A stretch of 54,717 nucleotides of DNA from contig JAIPCU010000002.1 of the NCBI GenBank assembly GCA_021738045.1, forward strand, positions 1 through 54,717. The letters are read 5' to 3'. Under the pieces are notes generated by a model that was not told where the DNA came from, searched no databases, and worked only from the letters and a program-made list of their open reading frames with translations. Of this stretch, positions 1 to 8,907 are shown one piece after another. The stretch comes from Candidatus Methylopumilus sp. (lineage in GTDB: Bacteria; Pseudomonadota; Gammaproteobacteria; Burkholderiales; Burkholderiaceae_B). The translations under genes and the position numbers were made by a program. The first letter of the stretch is position 1. Every line of letters begins with the position of its first letter.

Positions 1-903
1 GCGGCTTTTCCTGAGCGGGCAGTGACACTGATTGCACCGTTTCCAGCCGGTGGTGCTGCTGACGTGATCGCACGACTACTGGCCAGGCAGCTTGAAGTGC
101 AACTCGGCAAACCAGTGATCGTTGAAAACAAAGCAGGCGCAGGTAGCGTGATTGGTGCAGCCTATGTCGCCAATGCTAAACCTGATGGGTACACCATCTT
201 GCTCGGCGCAAACTCAACCTTTGTGCTGAACCCCGCGTTAATGCCCAAGGTGCCTTACGATGCGGCAGTTGATTTCGATGCCATTGGCAAAATGGGTACG
301 CTCGGTTTAGCGTTATTGGTCAATCCGCAAGTTCCGGCAAAAAACGTCGCAGAACTGATCGCCCTGATTCGTGCGAACCCCGATAAGTATTCGTATGCGA
401 GTTATGGCAACGGCACCACCTCAAACTTTGCCGGTGCAATGTTCAATTCAGTCACTGGCTTAAACGTGATGCACATCCCTTACAAGGGCAGCACACCCGC
501 CATGAACGATACGATCGGCGGGCAAGTCCCGATGGCGTATGACACGATTTTGGCGACGACACCGCAACATAACGCGGGTCGCGTTCGGGCGCTCGCAGTC
601 ACCAGTATCAAGCGTTCAGCCTTATTGCCCAATATCCCCACTTTGGCAGAGTCTGGCTTAAAAGACTTCAACATTGTGGCTTGGCAGGCCGTGGTCGGCC
701 CAAAAGGCTTACCCGCTGACGTCAAAGCTGTTTTACAAAAGGCCTTGAAAGCTGTCATGGAAGATCCCGCCTTCGTCGAGAAGATGGCGGCAACAGGCTT
801 TGATGTCAGCTGGAGTCCAGCCGACGACTGGGCACAAATGATTCGTTCTGAAATTGCTGAAACCAAAGATATGGCTGCCAAAGCCAAAATCACAATCGAA
901 TAA
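1..903 (+). CDS. Bug-family (TTT) periplasmic substrate-binding protein, 5' truncated by window
   Basis: The frame is open from base 1 (AAFPERA, then VTLIAPFPAGGAADVIARLLA), so the GTG at 22 in the ORF track is internal and the signal peptide lies outside the window. The PFPAGGAADV loop, the 'KPDGYTILLG' segment and the overall fold match the Bug/TctC family. These proteins bind carboxylates or other small organic molecules in the periplasm, usually for a tripartite tricarboxylate transporter. No TctA or TctB membrane subunit is in view. Bug genes are often orphans next to catabolic operons in Burkholderiales, so its ligand may relate to the neighbouring minus-strand operon; that is inference. 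The family call is firm and the ligand is unknown. Confidence 0.9.
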   Translation, partial: AAFPERAVTLIAPFPAGGAADVIARLLARQLEVQLGKPVIVENKAGAGSVIGAAYVANAKPDGYTILLGANSTFVLNPALMPKVPYDAAVDFDAIGKMGTLGLALLVNPQVPAKNVAELIALIRANPDKYSYASYGNGTTSNFAGAMFNSVTGLNVMHIPYKGSTPAMNDTIGGQVPMAYDTILATTPQHNAGRVRALAVTSIKRSALLPNIPTLAESGLKDFNIVAWQAVVGPKGLPADVKAVLQKALKAVMEDPAFVEKMAATGFDVSWSPADDWAQMIRSEIAETKDMAAKAKITIE

Positions 904-988
904 TTTTTTTGAAGTCTGATCGCGACAAGTTCTTTTGCGTTCTGACACAATCAGAATCAGCCTCACTTAACGTTTCTTTGGATTTCAC

Positions 989-1603
989 ATGCCACTGTTT
1001 TTGATTCGCCACGGCGAAACTTTGCTCAATGCCGCACGCACGGTGCAACCTGCCGCAACACCGCTTGCCCCACGCGGTCTTGCGCAGGCTGAGCTCGTCG
1101 CTGCGCGCGTGGTTGGGCTTAAACCTGCCGCGATCTTATCAAGTGATATGCCGCGCGCCTGGCAAACTGCCGAAGCCATCGCGCGCCATACAGGGCTCGA
1201 ACCTCTAAGCACTGAACTATTACGAGAACGTAACTTTGGTGATCTGCGTGGCCGCCCTTACGACACGCTGAGCTTTAACCCACTTGAGATGATTGAGGCG
1301 CCCGCCAACGGTGAATCGCTAGCCGAGTTTCACGAACGCGTCACCGAGGCGTTTGAGTATGCCGCGCGACTGCGTGTCACGCTGGATGGCCCGTTGGTTG
1401 TTGTTTGCCATGGCTTAGTGATTCATGCCATGCTGGCCAATTGCGTTGACGTAGGCAAACATCCAATACCTGCCCGCATCGGCAACACCTCAATCACCCG
1501 CGTCGTTGCGCAGCACCCCTTCACAGCTGAGTTCGTGAACTGTACGGCCCACCTCGACGGCACGGATTTAGCTGAAGATACTAAAAGTTTATCGGGCGGC
1601 TAA
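989..1603 (+). CDS. Histidine phosphatase family protein (phosphoglycerate mutase-like)
   Basis: The 204-residue protein opens with LIRHGET, the RHG phosphohistidine motif of the superfamily. A second catalytic histidine lies in VVCHGLVIHAML near residue 140. A typical 'SSDMPRAWQTAEAI' segment (S/T-x-x-x-R-x-x-Q-T) precedes an acidic 'LRERNFGDLRG' segment. Size and motifs fit a broad-specificity phosphatase such as the CobC or GpmB type. No cobalamin genes are nearby, so a CobC role is not supported. It follows the Bug gene on the same strand after 85 bp and converges on the molybdenum hydroxylase genes. Substrate unknown. Confidence 0.88.
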   Translation: MPLFLIRHGETLLNAARTVQPAATPLAPRGLAQAELVAARVVGLKPAAILSSDMPRAWQTAEAIARHTGLEPLSTELLRERNFGDLRGRPYDTLSFNPLEMIEAPANGESLAEFHERVTEAFEYAARLRVTLDGPLVVVCHGLVIHAMLANCVDVGKHPIPARIGNTSITRVVAQHPFTAEFVNCTAHLDGTDLAEDTKSLSGG

Positions 1604-1646
1604 ACACGTTGAACGGTTAGCGCCCTACCCACTTGAGCGTTGTCAG

Positions 1647-2876
1647 TTAGCGAACGCCGAACAGATTTTTTATTTTCTGCCAGAGGATACTGAACATGAC
1701 ACCAACAGGATTGATAGCTTGAGCCTGCGGTGTCTCGAGAGTGTCTGGGTATGCTAAACGCTGCGACACATTCCTACCAAAATCCGCCACCATTCGTCGC
1801 ACAAACTCTTGTACTAAGCCAGAACGTGAAAACTGTGCCAACGGCCCCTGCAGGGTGTAGAGTAACTCTACAGCAACGCGTGTGTTCGCAGCACTAAGCG
1901 CTTCAAGTTGATAGCGCACATCACCGGTCGCACGCGACTGGCTGACCGAATCCTGGCCCGCACCCTTCAAGACCGCAACACGTTGAGCCGCATCACGCTC
2001 GATCGTGGCGCTGCCTTTGAAGGTTGCAGCCATTGGGCCGAACTTAATCGCAATCTTGCCTGCGACCTGCTCAGGCGTCTCGCTCTCGATTTGAGCGCCT
2101 GGCAAACAACTCGCAACAGCTTTTAAATCGGACATGAAAGCCCAAACTGCGTCAACGCCAAACGGAACGTCAAACGACGCATTGACCTTCGTGCCTTTTT
2201 GCTGAACCTGTTGCTCTCGACCCAGTGTGTCTGCTACACCGCCCATGATGACAGGGTTGACGGGCAGTTGCTCACTCGACTCAGAGGGTGACCGCAGCTG
2301 ACGCTTGGCCTCAAAACTCGTGAAACCTTGCGCAAGCTGTGGGGCGTCAATTGGCTCTGCTCTTCCCTCGGCAATCGCTACGCGCAACAACTGAACCTGG
2401 GCATCAGGATGCTCGCGCAAGTCTTGTAACACCGCTAAGATCGCCGAGACAATTCCCATGTAGCCCGTACAACGGCACAAATTGCCCGCCAGTTCAATGC
2501 GCACGCGCTGCTCATCAGCTTGTGGCAAACGCAAAATAATATCGCGCGCGGTTGCCAGCATGCCGGGTGTGCAGTAGCCACATTGCAAAGCGTGATGGGC
2601 TTGAAAGGCAGCACGTAGGCGCGACATCACGGGGTCAGACTCATAACCCTCAATCGTGGTGATAGACCGTCCTTCGCAGGCTACCGCGTAAGTGATACAA
2701 GCCCTCACTGGCTCGCCGTCAAGCAATACCGTACAAGCGCCACAGACACCGTGTTCGCAGCCAAGGTGGGTACCTGTGAGCTGCACCGTGTCACGCAAGA
2801 AATCACCCAAGTGGGTACGATCAGAGACCGCCTTCTGAATCGTGTTGCCATTCACCGTTAACGTAATGATGTTCAT
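1647..2876 (-). CDS. Molybdenum hydroxylase small [2Fe-2S] subunit fused to a CoxG-like SRPBCC domain
   Basis: Residues 1-155 form the two-cluster ferredoxin subunit of the xanthine dehydrogenase/CO dehydrogenase family. The plant-type cluster ligands are in GCEHGVCGACTVLL and the second cluster in CGYCTPGM plus CRCTGY. After a roughly 70-residue linker, residues from about 228 (NASFDVPFGVDAVWAFMSDL) resemble CoxG/SRPBCC proteins, which help mature or anchor the enzyme at the membrane. The C-terminal tail is amphipathic. At 409 residues it is more than twice the usual CoxS length because of the fusion. Its start overlaps the stop of the FAD subunit by 4 nt, which suggests translational coupling. 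It should carry electrons from the Mo centre to FAD. Confidence 0.9.
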   Translation of the reverse strand: MNIITLTVNGNTIQKAVSDRTHLGDFLRDTVQLTGTHLGCEHGVCGACTVLLDGEPVRACITYAVACEGRSITTIEGYESDPVMSRLRAAFQAHHALQCGYCTPGMLATARDIILRLPQADEQRVRIELAGNLCRCTGYMGIVSAILAVLQDLREHPDAQVQLLRVAIAEGRAEPIDAPQLAQGFTSFEAKRQLRSPSESSEQLPVNPVIMGGVADTLGREQQVQQKGTKVNASFDVPFGVDAVWAFMSDLKAVASCLPGAQIESETPEQVAGKIAIKFGPMAATFKGSATIERDAAQRVAVLKGAGQDSVSQSRATGDVRYQLEALSAANTRVAVELLYTLQGPLAQFSRSGLVQEFVRRMVADFGRNVSQRLAYPDTLETPQAQAINPVGVMFSILWQKIKNLFGVR

Positions 2877-3712
2877 GCGTGTGCACCGAAGGCCTGCTTG
2901 AGACAGCGCGTCACAGCTGCAGCTGCCATGCGGCGCCCGAGTGTATCAAGTTGGTCAATATTCTGTCGTAAGGCAGCGTCAATCGCAGCATCAGACGCGG
3001 CAACTACACCGCTGCGGGCGACTGCACTGGCAAGCGCCTCAAGTGCTACCGGTGCACCATCTAAGGCGCCTACAACAATCTGCGCTGTCGCACTGACGGG
3101 TTCAAAATAAGCCGCACAACTGGCTTCGGCGAACTCGCCTGTCTTTCGACAAAATTTGTAATAGCCCCAACGGGCTTGAGCACTCAAGAGCGGTAGATGA
3201 AGCGCGGTAATCGCCTCGCCTTCGCCCAAAACAGTCGTGTAGGCCGCCAACATAAAGTCTTGCATCTTGATTAGACGCGGCGCCTGTTCAAAGGCACATA
3301 TTTCAACCTGCGCATCGAGCGCCCGTGCGGCAAGAACCCAGTCGGCCGCTGGATCGGCATGCGCCAAACTACCGCCCACCGTGCCACGATTGCGCACTGA
3401 GCGATAGGCGATACGCGCAGCCATCTCTTGAACAGGGTGTCCGCGCAAAAGTTCAAAACGACCATCTTCAATTTCGGCGTGCGTCACCGACGCACCGACC
3501 CGTACGCGCCCTTGAACCAGATCCACGCTGCGTAATTCATTTAGACGAGAAACATCTAGCACTTGCGCCGGGCGTGCCAGACGCAAGTTCAGCATGGGGC
3601 CCAAGGATTGACTCCCCGCCATTAATTTAGCTTGCCCCCCAGAACTCGCGAGCGTTTGTAAGGCCTGCGCCAAGGTGGCGGGTTTCACATAGTCGAACTG
3701 GGCGGCTTTCAT
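2873..3712 (-). CDS. Molybdenum hydroxylase FAD-binding medium subunit (CoxM-like)
   Basis: This 279-residue protein has the FAD-binding signature of CO/xanthine dehydrogenase medium subunits: an N-terminal 'KLMAGSQSLGPMLNLRLARP' loop and 'RNRGTVGGSLAHADPAADW' near residue 110. Length is typical. It overlaps the stop of the large subunit and the start of the small subunit by 4 nt each, so the three subunits are made from one message in the order large-medium-small. It passes electrons from the Fe-S subunit to NAD+ or a quinone; the acceptor cannot be read from sequence. Confidence 0.92.
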   Translation of the reverse strand: MKAAQFDYVKPATLAQALQTLASSGGQAKLMAGSQSLGPMLNLRLARPAQVLDVSRLNELRSVDLVQGRVRVGASVTHAEIEDGRFELLRGHPVQEMAARIAYRSVRNRGTVGGSLAHADPAADWVLAARALDAQVEICAFEQAPRLIKMQDFMLAAYTTVLGEGEAITALHLPLLSAQARWGYYKFCRKTGEFAEASCAAYFEPVSATAQIVVGALDGAPVALEALASAVARSGVVAASDAAIDAALRQNIDQLDTLGRRMAAAAVTRCLKQAFGAHA

Positions 3713-6078
3713 CGCGGCACATCCGTTTTTTGTTCAAGTGCTTCCAGCACGCGTCTTGGAGTCAGTGGCGTGCGTGCAAGTTCAGTGGCACCGACTCTGC
3801 GCAGGGCATCATTGACTGCACCAAAAATCGCCGCGGGTGGTGCAATCGCGCCGCCCTCGCCCATTCCCTTTGCGCCAAACTCTGTGTGAGGCGAAGGCGT
3901 TTCAAAATGATCCATTCGTATATTAGGGACCTCAGTGGCGCCAGGCATCACATAGTCGGCAAGAGTCGAGGCCAGTGGTTGCGCAAGTTCGTCGTAACGC
4001 ATTTCTTCATACAACGCCGTACCAATCCCCTGCGCGACCCCACCGATAGTTTGCCCTTCAACCACCATCGGATTGACGAGCACGCCACAGTCTTCAACGA
4101 CCACATAATCCAAAATTTCAACCCCACCCATTTGCGGATCGACCGCCACCAGTGCCACGTGTGTGGCATAACTAAAGGCACCCGTATCCACGCGCGGCTT
4201 GTAGCCAACGGTCGCCTCTAACCCCGCCGGGTCTACATCGGGCGGTAAGAGTTGGGGGCTCAGATACCAGGCTTTTGCGATATCACTCAAAGACACTCGA
4301 CGCTCGCCGCAACACACAGAGCCGCTTTCAAGAGCGACGTCGGTCACTTTAGCTTTCAACAAATGCGCGCCAATGTTCAACAGTTGTGGCAGAAGTTTTT
4401 GGCAAGCTTGCGAGACGGCACCACCAGACATCACCAGCGAACGCGAGGCATAGGTGCCACTTGAATAAGGGGTCTGCCCTGTATCGCCGTGCATCACACG
4501 CATTTTAGAAAGCTCAATCCCCAAGACTTCGTGTGCAATCTGAGCAAAGGTGGTTTCCATCCCTTGCCCATGAGAATGCACACCCACTCTGATTTCAAGA
4601 CCGCCATCAGGCGTCATGCGCACCATCGCCTGGTCAAAACCAGGAACAATAGGCATCCCCCAAGCGGCAAATACCGAAGTGCCATGCGCCGATTGCTCGG
4701 TATACGTTGCCAAGCCGACACCAATTAAACGCCCATCGGCTTCGCCTTGCTGTTGGCGAGCGCGCACGGCTTTGACATTAATCATCTCAAGTGCGCGTCT
4801 GACACTCGCCGGATAATCACCACTATCAAAATGTTTATTTGCAACGTTCACATAGGGCATTTGCTCGGGTTGCACGAGATTTTCAAGACGAATCTCCCAA
4901 GGCTCGCGACCCACCTCAAGCGCTAGTGCGTTAAGCGTGAGTTCCATGGCAAAACACACACCGGTGCGCGCCACGCCTCGATACGGTACAAAACCAGGCT
5001 TATTTGTGGCAACGCACTGCGTGACGCAGCGATAGCCATCGAAGGCATAAGGTCCGGGCAAATTACCGATCGCTTGGCCTGGCTCAATCCCAATCGTAAA
5101 GGGCCAGACTGAATAAGCACCACCATCAATCGTAATCTTTGCATCGAGCGCAAGTAAACGTCCGCGACGATCTGCGTAGGCCGTCATTTCGTAATGATGC
5201 TCGCGGGTATTGGCCCCCGCGATCAAATGTTCACGACGATCTTCAAGGTAGCGAAACGGCTTACGATACGTCTTGGCAAGCCAGGCCACGCACAACTCTT
5301 CTTGCTGCAGCACGCACTTATAGCCGAACGCCCCGCCCACATCAGGCGAAATCACGCGCACCTGCCCCTGATCCATCTGCAAATATTGCGCCAGTGCTGT
5401 ACGAATCAAATGCGGCACTTGGGTGGCGCTGACCACCACCAACTGATTGGCTTGATGATCCCAATAGGCGAGTACAGCTTTACCCTCAAGCGGCACCATG
5501 CACTGACGTGACAAGCTCATCTTTCGATGGACCACAACTTCAGCCTGCGCAGCGAGTACATCAAAATTCTTATCAACCGACAACGTCACAAAGGCGTTGT
5601 CTTTCCATTGCTCATGCACCAGATTGTCAGTGGCTTGCATGGCACTCAAGACCTCTGAATACGCTGGCAGCTCTTGATATTGCACCTGCACGGTTTCGAG
5701 TAGGTCTTCAGCCTCAGCACGCGTTGGCGCGAACCCCATCACAACAGGCTCACCCACAAAGCGCACTTTATCTCGCGCCAAAGGCGGGTGTGCTGACAAC
5801 TGATAGGTCGGTAATGACGAGTCAGCGGCAATATCCAGCACATCGCTCAAGTGCGCACGCGTGAACACCGCGTGCTGACCCGCGGGTGCAATCTCAATCG
5901 CCGTCAGACGGGCGTGCGCCAGCGGGCTGCGCATAAAAGCCACTTCAGACAACCCAGGCATCACCATATCTGCAACAAAATTTGCTTTGCCATGCAGATG
6001 ACGATCATCTTCTTTGCGCAATACCCGTGCCCCGATGCCTTGGGGCTTGATGCTCGCGGTGTTACCTGGATGTCCCAT
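3709..6078 (-). CDS. Molybdenum hydroxylase large, molybdopterin-binding subunit (form II CoxL-like)
   Basis: The 789-residue protein has the aldehyde oxidase/xanthine dehydrogenase a/b hammerhead at the N-terminus (GIGARVLRKEDDRHLHGKA) and Mo-cofactor binding regions such as GGAFGYKC. The catalytic Glu lies in GAKGMGEGGAIAPP near residue 740. The active-site loop near residue 365 reads PYRGVAR. True form I CO dehydrogenase has AYxCSFR with a cysteine, so this is a form II or other hydroxylase rather than a proven CO dehydrogenase. There is no twin-arginine signal, so the enzyme should be cytoplasmic. A 94-bp spacer with ATCAACGA repeats separates it from the upstream TRAP binding protein gene. 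It probably hydroxylates a heterocycle or aldehyde. Confidence 0.92.
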   Translation of the reverse strand: MGHPGNTASIKPQGIGARVLRKEDDRHLHGKANFVADMVMPGLSEVAFMRSPLAHARLTAIEIAPAGQHAVFTRAHLSDVLDIAADSSLPTYQLSAHPPLARDKVRFVGEPVVMGFAPTRAEAEDLLETVQVQYQELPAYSEVLSAMQATDNLVHEQWKDNAFVTLSVDKNFDVLAAQAEVVVHRKMSLSRQCMVPLEGKAVLAYWDHQANQLVVVSATQVPHLIRTALAQYLQMDQGQVRVISPDVGGAFGYKCVLQQEELCVAWLAKTYRKPFRYLEDRREHLIAGANTREHHYEMTAYADRRGRLLALDAKITIDGGAYSVWPFTIGIEPGQAIGNLPGPYAFDGYRCVTQCVATNKPGFVPYRGVARTGVCFAMELTLNALALEVGREPWEIRLENLVQPEQMPYVNVANKHFDSGDYPASVRRALEMINVKAVRARQQQGEADGRLIGVGLATYTEQSAHGTSVFAAWGMPIVPGFDQAMVRMTPDGGLEIRVGVHSHGQGMETTFAQIAHEVLGIELSKMRVMHGDTGQTPYSSGTYASRSLVMSGGAVSQACQKLLPQLLNIGAHLLKAKVTDVALESGSVCCGERRVSLSDIAKAWYLSPQLLPPDVDPAGLEATVGYKPRVDTGAFSYATHVALVAVDPQMGGVEILDYVVVEDCGVLVNPMVVEGQTIGGVAQGIGTALYEEMRYDELAQPLASTLADYVMPGATEVPNIRMDHFETPSPHTEFGAKGMGEGGAIAPPAAIFGAVNDALRRVGATELARTPLTPRRVLEALEQKTDVPR

Positions 6079-6105
6079 GCTTCACACTCTATTCAAACAA
6101 GGTTT

Positions 6106-6180
6106 AAAGCGTAATCAACGACAGTCGAGTATTCAAAGCGTAACCATCGTTGATCAACTATTTAACGCATCATCAACGAC
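6106..6180. repeat. Short repeats in the dctP-coxL spacer
   Basis: ATCAACGAC occurs at 6114-6122 and 6172-6180. TCGTTGAT at 6147-6154 is the inverse of ATCAACGA at 6172-6179 (8-bp arms, 17-nt loop). AAAGCGTAA is also repeated 29 bp apart (6106, 6135). On the minus transcript the hairpin lies at the dctP stop, so it could affect mRNA processing or stability between dctP and coxL. No T-tract follows it. Confidence 0.4.
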
Positions 6181-7267
6181 GATTCACCGCTGCGAAGGTG
6201 TAGTTATCCAGCGTTGCCTCAGCCAAACGGAACCAGCTGGCTTCGCTCTGCTGAAACTTCTGCCACTCGGGGAAAATCGTAGCGAAATCTGGATTCTTAG
6301 CCGAGAGTTCTTTCCAGAGCTCTTGCGAGGCTTGATAGGTCGCATCCATCACATCTTTAGAGAACAGATTCACCTTGGCACCGCCGCCGATCAATTTGCG
6401 TAACGCCTCTGGATTTTTAGCGTCGTAATTCGCAAGCATCTTGAGCGTTTGCTCGTTACAGGCAACTTCGAAAGCGGCCTGATACGAAGGTGGCAAGGCT
6501 GCAAATGCTTTGTCATTGACCATCGTCGTAATCGATGCGCTACCTTCAAACCAACCAGGCGCATAGTAAAAAGGCGCAACTTTATTCAAACCAAGCTTTT
6601 CATCATCGTAAGGGCCAATCCATTCGGCTGCATCGATCGTCCCTTTTTCTAGCGAAGAATAAATATCAGCTGGGGGGATCTGCTGCGGAACGGCGCCAAG
6701 TTTTGAGAGCACCATACCGCCGATGCCACCAACACGAATTTTTAAACCTTGAAGGTCAGCAACAGACTTGATCTCTTTACGATACCAGCCGCCCATCTGC
6801 ACACCTACGTTGCCGCAGGTGAAATTAATGATGTTGTACTTTTTGTAAACTGCACGCACAAGCGCCAAACCACCACCGTACAATAACCAGGCGTTATGCT
6901 GTCGCGCATTTAAGCCATAGCTCAGACCCGTATCAAATGTCAGAGCGGTATTTTTTCCGATGAAGTAAGTGCTTAAGGTGTGGTTGCACTCAACCGTGCC
7001 GTTACTGACACCATCCATACTTTGAGGTGCCGGCATGATTTCGCCGCCAGCAAAAACGCGAATCTCAAACTTGCCGTCGGTAAGTTGAGCAACACGCTTA
7101 CCGAGTTCTTCGGCCGAGCCATAAATCGTATCCAGCCCTTTAGGCCAACTCGTTGACATGCGCCATTTGACAGTAGGACTGGTTTGCGCGAAGGCTGGCG
7201 CGCCGATTGCAGCTAAGCCAGCGCCAGCGGCTGTAGCAGTTTTGGTAAGAAAACGACGTCGTTGCAT
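6173..7267 (-). CDS. TRAP transporter substrate-binding protein (DctP family), Tat signal
   Basis: The N-terminus MQRRRFLTKTATAAGAGLAAIGAPAFA is a twin-arginine signal peptide with an AFA cleavage site. The mature part starts 'VKWRMSTSWPKGLDTIYG' and contains DLQGLKIRVGG and 'GTIDAAEWIGPYDDEKLGL', typical of the DctP/TakP branch that binds 2-oxo or aromatic carboxylates. The 364-residue length is usual. No TRAP membrane subunits (DctQ, DctM) are in view, so it may work with a distant permease. It sits between hyuB (76 bp upstream) and the molybdenum hydroxylase genes in one orientation, so it probably delivers the substrate of this pathway. Ligand unknown. Confidence 0.9.
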   Translation of the reverse strand: MQRRRFLTKTATAAGAGLAAIGAPAFAQTSPTVKWRMSTSWPKGLDTIYGSAEELGKRVAQLTDGKFEIRVFAGGEIMPAPQSMDGVSNGTVECNHTLSTYFIGKNTALTFDTGLSYGLNARQHNAWLLYGGGLALVRAVYKKYNIINFTCGNVGVQMGGWYRKEIKSVADLQGLKIRVGGIGGMVLSKLGAVPQQIPPADIYSSLEKGTIDAAEWIGPYDDEKLGLNKVAPFYYAPGWFEGSASITTMVNDKAFAALPPSYQAAFEVACNEQTLKMLANYDAKNPEALRKLIGGGAKVNLFSKDVMDATYQASQELWKELSAKNPDFATIFPEWQKFQQSEASWFRLAEATLDNYTFAAVNRR

Positions 7268-7343
7268 GCGAATCCCCTAGAGAGAAGTTAAGTGAGCATA
7301 CTGATAGGTCAAAAAAATATCAACAACTGTACATCTTGCGGCG

Positions 7344-8888
7344 TCAGGGTTTGACGCCGTAACCACCTCCGCCCGGCAAGCCTAGCTCGAGAATATCGCC
7401 CTCGACCATATCGACTACGCCTTTTGGATGTTCGACTGCCTGACCATTGAGTAACACATGGCCAGTGCGCCCCGCTTGTCCGCCTTCGATACCTTTCGCG
7501 GGTACGCGTGTTCGTTCTGTTAATAAAGACACGCGCAGGCGACCGGTCCAGCGCGACTGAAACGAAACTTTTTGTCCCATACCGCCGCGATGGATACCCT
7601 CGCCTCCCGAGCCTTCGATCAGGCTCTTGCAACCGAAGAGCACCGGCGAGAGCATCTCTGCGACTTCGATCGGTGTGTTTGAAATATTGGCCGGAAATCC
7701 TGAGGTGGGTGGTCCATCACGATCACGCATCGCCCCCATGCCGCCATTAAAAAAGAGAATGCTCGAAAACGAGGTACCAAGCGCAGGATTCACGCCGCGC
7801 ATCAGCACCGACCATAGCGGCGTGCCACTGTCGGCCTGCACACGCTCAGGCATCACCTTGGCAAGCGCTTCAAAGACCGCAGCTTGTAGTTGATGTCCGA
7901 TCAAATGCCTGGCACCCACTGCGGCGGGCGGCTTCGCATTGACGATGGTCCCTTCAGGGGCGATCACCTTAAATAAGCGGGTGAAGCCGTCGTTGTTCGG
8001 AATACCTGGCGACAACAAGCATTTGAACGGGTAGATCGTATAGGCATAGGTATGGTTGAAGGTCTCATTGATACCAAATCTCACCTGCGCTGTACTGCCG
8101 CTGTAATCGACCGTCACGCCCTCGTGGCTGACGGTAATCTTGGCTTGAATCTTGATCCGCTCATCCCAACCATCTGACTCGACCGAGCCATGATAGACAC
8201 CCGGTGGAATCTTTCGTAACTCACGCAAGGCCGCATCTTCAGAGGCCTTAAAAATTGCACCAGCAATCTCGTTGATATCGCCTAAGCCGTACTCTTCTAA
8301 TAACTCTGTTAAACGACGCTCGGCGACGCGCAACGCCCCTACCTGGGCTTCGATATCACCACGCACTTGTTGCGGCAAGCGCACGTTGGCTTCAAGCATC
8401 TGCATGACCCACGGGTTAAACACCCCAGCCTCGGCAAGCTTGATCACTGGAAACCGAATCCCTTCTTCATACACTTCGCCCGCATCGGCAGACCACTGAC
8501 GACCCCCCACATCCGACAAATGTGCCACCGCCATCGCGAATGCCACTAAGCGGTCACCAAAAAAGATAGGCGCAACCATCGTGGCATCAGGCAAATGGCC
8601 AGTGCCGATCCAAGGGTCATTGGTAAACAGAATATCGCCTGGCTTCAAAGACTCTTGGGGAAACACTTTCAAGATCCCTTTGAGCGACAAAGGTGCTGTC
8701 CCGATGAAGCCTGGGATACTGAGAGCCGACTGCGCGACTAACCGCGCTTCGGGATCGAGCAGCACGCAGGCAAAATCATTCGACTCTCGCACGACTGTTG
8801 AGAAGGAGGTGCGTTTAAGCGTTGCCCCGGCCTCGTCGGTAATCGCGATCAGCCTGTTCCAGTAAATCTCTAGATCAATCGGGCTCAT
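7344..8888 (-). CDS. hyuB: Hydantoinase B / oxoprolinase beta family subunit
   Basis: The protein begins MSPIDLEIYWNRLIAITDEAG and shows family segments such as 'SNDFACVLLDPEARLVAQS', 'GDILFTNDPWIGTGHLPD' and a glycine-rich C-terminal LGLPGGGGYG. The ORF track starts at 8918, but AAGGAG lies 7 nt upstream of the ATG at 8888, whereas the 8918 start sits inside hyuA; I prefer 8888 (514 aa). HyuB pairs with HyuA in ATP-dependent opening of hydantoins, 5-oxoproline or related lactams; some relatives are acetone or acetophenone carboxylases. The hyuA stop lies about 20 nt upstream. Substrate not determined. Confidence 0.9.
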   Translation of the reverse strand: MSPIDLEIYWNRLIAITDEAGATLKRTSFSTVVRESNDFACVLLDPEARLVAQSALSIPGFIGTAPLSLKGILKVFPQESLKPGDILFTNDPWIGTGHLPDATMVAPIFFGDRLVAFAMAVAHLSDVGGRQWSADAGEVYEEGIRFPVIKLAEAGVFNPWVMQMLEANVRLPQQVRGDIEAQVGALRVAERRLTELLEEYGLGDINEIAGAIFKASEDAALRELRKIPPGVYHGSVESDGWDERIKIQAKITVSHEGVTVDYSGSTAQVRFGINETFNHTYAYTIYPFKCLLSPGIPNNDGFTRLFKVIAPEGTIVNAKPPAAVGARHLIGHQLQAAVFEALAKVMPERVQADSGTPLWSVLMRGVNPALGTSFSSILFFNGGMGAMRDRDGPPTSGFPANISNTPIEVAEMLSPVLFGCKSLIEGSGGEGIHRGGMGQKVSFQSRWTGRLRVSLLTERTRVPAKGIEGGQAGRTGHVLLNGQAVEHPKGVVDMVEGDILELGLPGGGGYGVKP

Positions 8889-8907
8889 GCCAGACTCCTT
8901 TGTTGTT

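Noticed and set aside
940-956. Inverted repeat TTCTGA-5-TCAGAA before the histidine phosphatase gene
   Set aside because: Short arms, no T-tract and no promoter context; too weak to call a site.
3709-6078. Genuine form I CO dehydrogenase
   Set aside because: The active-site loop reads PYRGVAR and lacks the cysteine of AYxCSFR.
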